From assembly GCF_900103445.1 (NCBI RefSeq), contig NZ_FNHS01000008.1, positions 124,001 to 188,000 on the forward strand: a DNA stretch of 64,000 nucleotides. Direction: 5' to 3'. The stretch comes from Methylobacterium phyllostachyos (lineage in GTDB: Bacteria > Pseudomonadota > Alphaproteobacteria > Rhizobiales > Beijerinckiaceae). The notes beneath the pieces were generated by a model. That model made no database searches. It was not told the origin of the DNA and saw nothing but the letters and a program-made list of their open reading frames with translations. Positions 59,054 to 64,000 of the stretch are shown piece by piece. Position 1 is the first letter of the stretch. Each line of letters opens with the position of its first letter. The position numbers were made by a program, and so were the translations under genes.

Positions 59054-61234
59054 TCAGAGCCGCGCGGTAATCGTCGCCAGCACCGTGAAGGGCGCGCCGG
59101 GCGTGTTGTTGGTGGCGTTGGTCGGCGCCTCGATGTAGCGGGTGTTCGTCAGGTTCCGCATGTTGACCGACAGGCGCCAATGGGCGTCGAAATCGTAATA
59201 CACCAGCGCGTCGAGGCGGTTGTAGGAACCGACCTTGAAGCTGTTGTCGAGGTCGCCGTAGCGCTGACCGACATGGGTGATGCCGAACCCGAGCCCAAGC
59301 CCGCGGAGCGCGCCCTGCTGGATCTCGTAGGTCGTCCAGAGGCTGCCGCTGAACACCGGCACACCTGCCAGCCGGTTGCCGACCGCGAACACTGCATCCT
59401 TGGTGATCCGCGCGTCGAGGAGGCCGACGCTGCCGATGATGTTCCAGCCGGGCAGGATCTCGCCCGCGAGATCGGCTTCGACACCCTGCGCCTGTTGCTG
59501 GCCGGTGATAACCGAGAAGCCGGGATTCTTGGGATCGGTGGCCGCGACGTTGTCGCGGATGATCCGGAAGGCGGCCGCGCTCAGGGTCAGGCCGGGGGTG
59601 AGATCGACGCGGGTGCCCGCCTCAACCTGCTCGCCCGCGCTGGGAACCGGGTTGGCCACGTTCAGGATGTTCGCCGTCTGCGGCAGGAAGGAGGTGGCAT
59701 AGCTCGCGTAGAAGGTCACCGGCTCGAACGGCCGATAGATCAGACCGACCCGCGGCGAGGCGTTGAACAGGTCCCCTTCGGGGGGCTGGGTCTTCGAAGC
59801 CGGCACGCGGTTGAAATAGTACTGCGTGCCGATATCGAACCGCGCCCCAACGACGAGCTGCAATCCGGGGACCAGCTCGATCTGGTCCTGCGCGTAGAAG
59901 CCATACAGGTCGAGTTTCTGCTTCAAGTCGGCCTGAAACTTGAGGGGCTGGAAGGCCGCGCCGAAAGTCGGGTTCAGGAAGCTGACCGGGGCGAGATTCC
60001 CTGTCATCGACAAGGCGTGCCGGAATCCGTTGGAATACTCGATGCCGAGCAGCGCGGTGTGGGCGAGGCCGAAGGTCTCGAACTTCATCACCGCCTCGGA
60101 CTGCGTGTCGACCGCGGCGAAGCGCGAATTGACCGTGGCCTCGCGCCGCGTCAGCAGCGTACCGGCATTGACGACATCCTGGGCACGGGCCGCGAAGACG
60201 TTGAACGTGCCCCATTGCCCGCTAACGACCTGTCGGAGCGTCAGGTTCTCGTTGACGTCGTGCTCGGCCCGCAGGGTGATCGTGTTGAATTCGCCGAAGT
60301 AGCGCGAGGACGGTTCGCCGTAATACCGGCTGATATTGTCGAGGGGTACGCGGCCCCCGAATGCCGTCAACCCTTCGTCGTACTGGGTGTGCTGGTTGGT
60401 GAAGCTTGAATTGACGTAGACCCGGGTGTCGGCGCTCGGTGTCCAGCTGACGGCCGGCGCCACGAAGACGCGCCGGTTGGTATCGCCGCCGAAGTTGCGG
60501 AAGGTCGGGTCTTCCTGCGCGGCGAAGCTGAGGCGAGCGGCGAGACCCTCGACGGCGGGCAACGCGCTCGACACGGTGCCCTCGAAGCGCCGGAAGCCGA
60601 AGCTGCCGCCCTGGACGCTCGCCTCCGCAGTGGGTTCCAGCGTCGGCCGGCGGGTCACGATGTTGATCACGCCCGCGGGATCGCCCCGGCCGAACAGCAT
60701 GGAGGCCGGGCCCTTGATCACCTCGACGCGCTCGGCATCCACGAGGTCCCGCGTCACCGGGGCGAAGTTAATCGCCGGATCGACCAAGACGCCATCGACG
60801 GCGAAGATCTGCGTGTTGAATCCGCGGATGAGGAAGTTCTGCGACCGTCCCTGGACGGTGCTGCCGAGGGCGACGTTGCTGACATTGGTGACCGCATCGG
60901 TCAGGCGCGTGTCCCGTTGGTCCGTGATCACCGCGCGCGGCACGATATTGATCGATTGCGGCGAGTCGCGCACCGGCGTGTCGGTCTTGGTCGCGGTCGC
61001 CGAGCGCGTGGCGCGGTAGCCGACCACCGGGCCGTCCGCCCGCTCCACCGCCGGTCCCGTCCCGGTGACGCTCAGTTCCGAGAGGGCAACCTCGTTCTGA
61101 ACGGCATCGGATTGTGCATGAACGACAGTCGTCGATGCCAGACACAGGATGATCGCCAGTCTGGACGACGTATTGATGAGAAGATTTCGGTCGGAATCTG
61201 TAGAATAGATCCGAGTCTTGCGGCCTTGCAGCAT
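59054..61234 (-). CDS. TonB-dependent siderophore receptor
   Basis: 726 residues. The signal region is INTSSRLAIILCLASTTVVH (end HAQ). The TonB-box-like segment is EVALSELSVTGTG. The plug motifs are SPQSINIVPRAVITDQRDT, GRSQNFLIRGFNTQIFAVDG, VEVIKGPASMLFGRGDPAGV and NIVTRRP; the barrel has FYASYATSFLPQTANI and ends VLATITARL. It matches ferrichrome/ferri-siderophore receptors in form. Together with the convergent PepSY protein it suggests ferric-siderophore uptake and reduction. AT-rich upstream DNA suggests iron regulation. Confidence 0.93.
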   Translation of the reverse strand: MLQGRKTRIYSTDSDRNLLINTSSRLAIILCLASTTVVHAQSDAVQNEVALSELSVTGTGPAVERADGPVVGYRATRSATATKTDTPVRDSPQSINIVPRAVITDQRDTRLTDAVTNVSNVALGSTVQGRSQNFLIRGFNTQIFAVDGVLVDPAINFAPVTRDLVDAERVEVIKGPASMLFGRGDPAGVINIVTRRPTLEPTAEASVQGGSFGFRRFEGTVSSALPAVEGLAARLSFAAQEDPTFRNFGGDTNRRVFVAPAVSWTPSADTRVYVNSSFTNQHTQYDEGLTAFGGRVPLDNISRYYGEPSSRYFGEFNTITLRAEHDVNENLTLRQVVSGQWGTFNVFAARAQDVVNAGTLLTRREATVNSRFAAVDTQSEAVMKFETFGLAHTALLGIEYSNGFRHALSMTGNLAPVSFLNPTFGAAFQPLKFQADLKQKLDLYGFYAQDQIELVPGLQLVVGARFDIGTQYYFNRVPASKTQPPEGDLFNASPRVGLIYRPFEPVTFYASYATSFLPQTANILNVANPVPSAGEQVEAGTRVDLTPGLTLSAAAFRIIRDNVAATDPKNPGFSVITGQQQAQGVEADLAGEILPGWNIIGSVGLLDARITKDAVFAVGNRLAGVPVFSGSLWTTYEIQQGALRGLGLGFGITHVGQRYGDLDNSFKVGSYNRLDALVYYDFDAHWRLSVNMRNLTNTRYIEAPTNATNNTPGAPFTVLATITARL

Positions 61235-61878
61235 AGTTTTTAGTCGTTCTCAAGAATATCGTCGCCACGAGGCGCTTCGATCCTTGAGTACGATTGCGGG
61301 GGCGTTTCAATGCTCGATTGTATCTGCTGCACACATAGGCACGGGAACTCGGCAGACGTGACCGGTATGTCACATACTGTCATTGGAATAGATTTAAATC
61401 TGATCGAAAATACTACTTAAAATTGGTTTGATGCCGAAGGAGTGCATCCTGGCATAGGCCGAGCGATCCGCCATCGAAATCCGGGCCCTGTTGGAACGGC
61501 GGTTCCGATCGAATCAGGGAAACGATGAGGCGGGATTCAGCCGGCCGTGCCCGATCGTGTCGCCACCGGGCTCTGAGGCACTCAACCGCGGGTGGTGATC
61601 CGTGGCCTGGCGAGGGCGGCACGGGACAGGCAGCCGTCGAGGCCGGACTGCGGTTGAATGTAATGTTTCGCCAGCCGCGGGGCCAGGATCGTCATCCGGC
61701 GGGATCGCGCGGGCGATCGGGAACCCCTCCCTCAGCGGGGTGGTCCGCGCGACGATGGCCGGGTTTGCAGGTGGTCTCGGACCGGATCTCCGTGCGCCGC
61801 GACGGACCGGTCGCGCAGTCCCGAAAGGTTGTTCCTCCGGGACCGAGGACGGTGCCTCGGCCCCGGAATCGGATCGGT
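61235..61878. other. long gap upstream of the receptor gene, with two short palindromes
   Basis: GTATG-TCA-CATAC (61365-61377) and AGATTTAAATCT (61390-61401) lie in an AT-rich part 130-170 bases before the receptor start and could be iron-responsive operators. The rest (61430-61878) is GC-rich without a convincing gene; a 69-codon reverse frame at 61413-61622 has no start signal or recognisable product. Confidence 0.4.
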
Positions 61879-63729
61879 TCAGGCCTGGGCCGCCGGCTTG
61901 AGCGCCCCGGTCCGCTCGTGGAAATCCGGGCCGTTGGTGGTCCGCGCCACGTGCCCGGCCCGGATCAGGTAATCGCCGAAATGCTCGCCCGGCTGCCGGC
62001 CCTTCGCGTAATCGGCAAAGAGCGGGTCGAGGGTGTCGCGGATCTCGGAGGCCGCCACATCCTCCTTGTAGAGCTTGCTGAGCCGCGAGCCGTCATGGGC
62101 GGCGCCGAGATACAGGTGGTAGCGCTCGGGGCCGCGGCCCACGAGGCCGATCTCGGAGATGAACGGTCGGGCGCAGCCATTCGGGCAGCCGGTGGAGCGG
62201 ATCGTGATCGGCTCCTCGGCGAGGCCGTGGGACGCGAGGCTCTCCTCCAGCTCGCTCATCAGGTCCGGCAGGTAGCGCTCGCTCTCGGCGAGCGCGAGGC
62301 CGCAGGTCGGCAGGGCCACGCAGGCGAGCGAGTTGCGCCGCAATGCGCTCGCGCCCCGGGTGAGGCCGTACTCATCGACCAGCGCGTCGATCTCGGCGCG
62401 CTTCTCGGCCGGGACGTTGGCGATGATGACGTTCTGGTTGCCGGTGAGGCGGAAATCGCCCTCATGGACCTCGGCAATGCGGCGCAGGCCGGAGAGGAAT
62501 TGCGGCCCGTCCGCGATGTCCTTGATCCGGCCAGACGGCACGTAGAGGGTGAGGTGATAGCGGCCATCGTCGCCCTCGACCCAGCCGTAGCGGTCGCCGT
62601 TGTCGGTGAACGCGAAGGGCTTTGGCGCGCCGAGCGTCTTGCCGATCCGCTTCTCCACCTCGGCCCGGAAGGCGTCGAGGCCGTAGCGCTCGATCGTGTA
62701 TTTGAGCCGGGCGTTCTTGCGGTTCTTGCGGTTGCCCCAGTCCCGCTGGACCGTCATCACCGCCTCGGCGACCTTCACGGCGTCCTCAGGCGCCACGAAG
62801 CCCATCACGTCGGCGGTGCGCGGGAAGGTGTCGGGCTCGCCATGGGTCATGCCCATGCCGCCGCCGACCGTCACGTTCCAGCCGGTGACCTGGTTTTTCT
62901 TGTCCAAGATCGCGATGAAGCCGAGATCGTGGGCGAAGATGTCGACCTCGTTGGAGGGCGGCACCGCGATGACGGTCTTGAACTTCCGCGGCAGGTAGGT
63001 GCGGCCGTAGACCGGCTCGACCTCGGCCTCCTCCTCGCCGCCGACCACGCGCTCACCGTCGAGCCAGATCTCCCGCCACGCGCTGGTCTTGGGCAGCAGC
63101 GAGTCGGAGATGTCCTTGGCGAGCTGGTATGCGGCCTTGTGGGCGCCGGCCTGGGCGGGGTTCGTGGCCGCCATGACGTTGCGGTTGACGTCGCCGCAGG
63201 CCGCGATCGTGTCGAGGAGCGCCGCGTCGATCGCCGCCATCGTGCGCTTCAGGTTCGACTTGATCACGCCGTGATACTGGAAGGTCTGGCGCGTCGTCGC
63301 CCGCAGGGCGCTGCCCGCATAGGTGACCGCGATATGGTCCAGCGCAAGCCACTGCTTCGGCGTGATGACGCCGCCCGCGATGCGCAGGCGGATCATGAAG
63401 CTGTAGGCCTTGTCGAGCTTCTTCTTGGTCCGCTCGGGGCGCAGGTCGCGGTCGTCCTGCATGTACATCCCGTGGAACTTCACGAGCTGCCCGTCATCCT
63501 CCGAGATCGCCCCGGTGGCGTGCTTCAGGAGCCCGTCCGCCAGCGTGCCGCGGAGATAGCCGCTGGCGATCTTGATGTGCTCGTTGGCCGCGAGTTTTTC
63601 CGCGCGCGCGGCCTCGGCGTCCGTGATCGGGCGGGAGGTCGGCGGGGTCTCGTAGACGCGTTTGGCCGGCGTGGCGGTCGGGCCGGGGGCCGGGGTCTCA
63701 ACGGTGTCGCGGGGGCTGTGGTCGTCCAT
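61879..63729 (-). CDS. cysI: assimilatory sulfite reductase, siroheme/4Fe-4S hemoprotein subunit
   Basis: 616 residues from the ATG at 63729. Visible: FHGMYMQDDRDLRPERTKKK, RATTRQTFQYHGVIKSNLKR, GDVNRNVMAATNP, GGGMGMTHGEPDTFPRTADV, and the cluster ligands CVALPTCGLALAESER and RSTGCPNGCARP, which coordinate the coupled 4Fe-4S and siroheme. It reduces sulfite to sulfide with six electrons for cysteine synthesis. The first 40 residues are Pro/Thr-rich. No cysH or cysJ is adjacent here; the gene upstream (partial, at the window edge) is on the same strand and may share its operon. Confidence 0.93.
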   Translation of the reverse strand: MDDHSPRDTVETPAPGPTATPAKRVYETPPTSRPITDAEAARAEKLAANEHIKIASGYLRGTLADGLLKHATGAISEDDGQLVKFHGMYMQDDRDLRPERTKKKLDKAYSFMIRLRIAGGVITPKQWLALDHIAVTYAGSALRATTRQTFQYHGVIKSNLKRTMAAIDAALLDTIAACGDVNRNVMAATNPAQAGAHKAAYQLAKDISDSLLPKTSAWREIWLDGERVVGGEEEAEVEPVYGRTYLPRKFKTVIAVPPSNEVDIFAHDLGFIAILDKKNQVTGWNVTVGGGMGMTHGEPDTFPRTADVMGFVAPEDAVKVAEAVMTVQRDWGNRKNRKNARLKYTIERYGLDAFRAEVEKRIGKTLGAPKPFAFTDNGDRYGWVEGDDGRYHLTLYVPSGRIKDIADGPQFLSGLRRIAEVHEGDFRLTGNQNVIIANVPAEKRAEIDALVDEYGLTRGASALRRNSLACVALPTCGLALAESERYLPDLMSELEESLASHGLAEEPITIRSTGCPNGCARPFISEIGLVGRGPERYHLYLGAAHDGSRLSKLYKEDVAASEIRDTLDPLFADYAKGRQPGEHFGDYLIRAGHVARTTNGPDFHERTGALKPAAQA

Positions 63730-63828
63730 GGGGTGAATCCGTCTGTCTGAACGCGTCTCCCTCCCCACGGGGAAGGTGCCGGGCGGAGCGAAGCCGGTGC
63801 AGGACGTCAATGGGATCCGCGACAGGCC

Positions 63829-63850
63829 CCCTCTCCCGCACGGGAGAGGG
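63829..63850. repeat. 10-base perfect palindrome upstream of cysI
   Basis: CCCTCTCCCG/CGGGAGAGGG with loop CA. A degenerate relative occurs near 19550 (CGCACGGGAGAGG), and both are followed by ACCCGCGC...CTCGATCCTG-type sequence, so they belong to one dispersed repeat family. Confidence 0.6.
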
Positions 63851-63911
63851 GACCCGCGCCCCGTCCGGCTCCGCTGCAATCTCGATCCTGCGGCCTCGGA
63901 AGGCCGGTCCG

Positions 63912-64000
63912 TTAGTAAACGTCCTGCTGGTAGCGATGGCTGCGTTCCAAAGCCGCGACCTGCGCCTCGGCCTCGGCGGTGCTCAGGGATTTGACCGCCT
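63912..64000 (-). CDS. C-terminal end of an unidentified protein, truncated by the window edge
   Basis: The last 29 codons read SLSTAEAEAQVAALERSHRY and end QQDVY, with the TAA at 63912-63914. It is hydrophilic, helical in type and in the same direction as cysI, so it may be an upstream gene of the same operon. In alphaproteobacteria cysI often follows a DUF2849 or cysG gene, but the visible tail does not let me assign either. Confidence 0.55.
   Translation of the reverse strand, partial: AVKSLSTAEAEAQVAALERSHRYQQDVY

Noticed and set aside
61525..63750. 741-codon forward frame opposite cysI
   Set aside because: Antisense to a gene with intact siroheme and cluster ligands.

Overview
The window is a chromosomal segment of a high-GC alphaproteobacterium. 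The gene content fits Methylobacterium or a close relative: a cyoABCD-SURF1 quinol oxidase block, a methylmalonyl-CoA mutase large subunit, a small Usg-family protein, a one-domain PAS protein, MHYT/GGDEF/EAL regulators and a hemoprotein sulfite reductase. The genus is an inference from gene content and base composition; no marker gene was compared. No rRNA, CRISPR array, integrase, transposase or prophage is visible. About 53 intact or edge-truncated protein genes, one tRNA and one probable pseudogene are called.

Layout. 1-6.4 kb: a small membrane protein, an SMP-30/gluconolactonase-like enzyme, tRNA-Val(GAC), a two-domain GT2 glycosyltransferase and an MFS transporter. 6.5-11.6 kb: cyoA-cyoB-cyoC-cyoD-SURF1, a bo3-type quinol oxidase operon without cyoE. 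11.6-15.7 kb: scpA/mcmA, with a striking palindromic start region, then pgm. 15.8-22.7 kb: mostly housekeeping: a YafY/WYL regulator with a VOC protein, a GNAT enzyme, rpsD, a DUF2293-like protein, a molbindin, and an overlapping tsaD-GNAT-gpsA block. 22.7-32.7 kb: signalling: two large GGDEF+EAL proteins and a membrane histidine kinase. Between them lie an EVE-domain gene and an AT-rich gene that looks like a horizontally acquired PD-(D/E)XK (DUF91/NucS-like) nuclease. 33-35.7 kb: a two-subunit molybdenum hydroxylase (iron-sulfur subunit plus Tat-exported large subunit). 35.8-42.5 kb: uracil-DNA glycosylase-like protein, Usg, pyrF, DUF1330, a ferritin-like protein, an isochorismatase-like hydrolase, and a divergent SDR/TetR pair. 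42.5-50.4 kb: a PAS protein, exported hypotheticals, a giant hybrid kinase and a two-barrel outer-membrane protein. 50.8-61.3 kb: two TonB-dependent siderophore-type receptors, a PepSY-type membrane reductase-like protein, and a LysR-garL-garD (galactarate/glucarate) block. 61.9-64 kb: cysI and the end of another gene.

Together the genes cover quinol-linked respiration, C3 acyl-CoA metabolism, hexaric acid use, sulfite reduction, iron uptake and second-messenger/two-component signalling. No complete new system is evident. The observations most worth following up are the AT-rich nuclease gene beside an EVE gene, the inverted repeat whose third arm overlaps the scpA start codon, a three-copy twin-hairpin intergenic repeat, and two short exported proteins with extreme repetitive composition.
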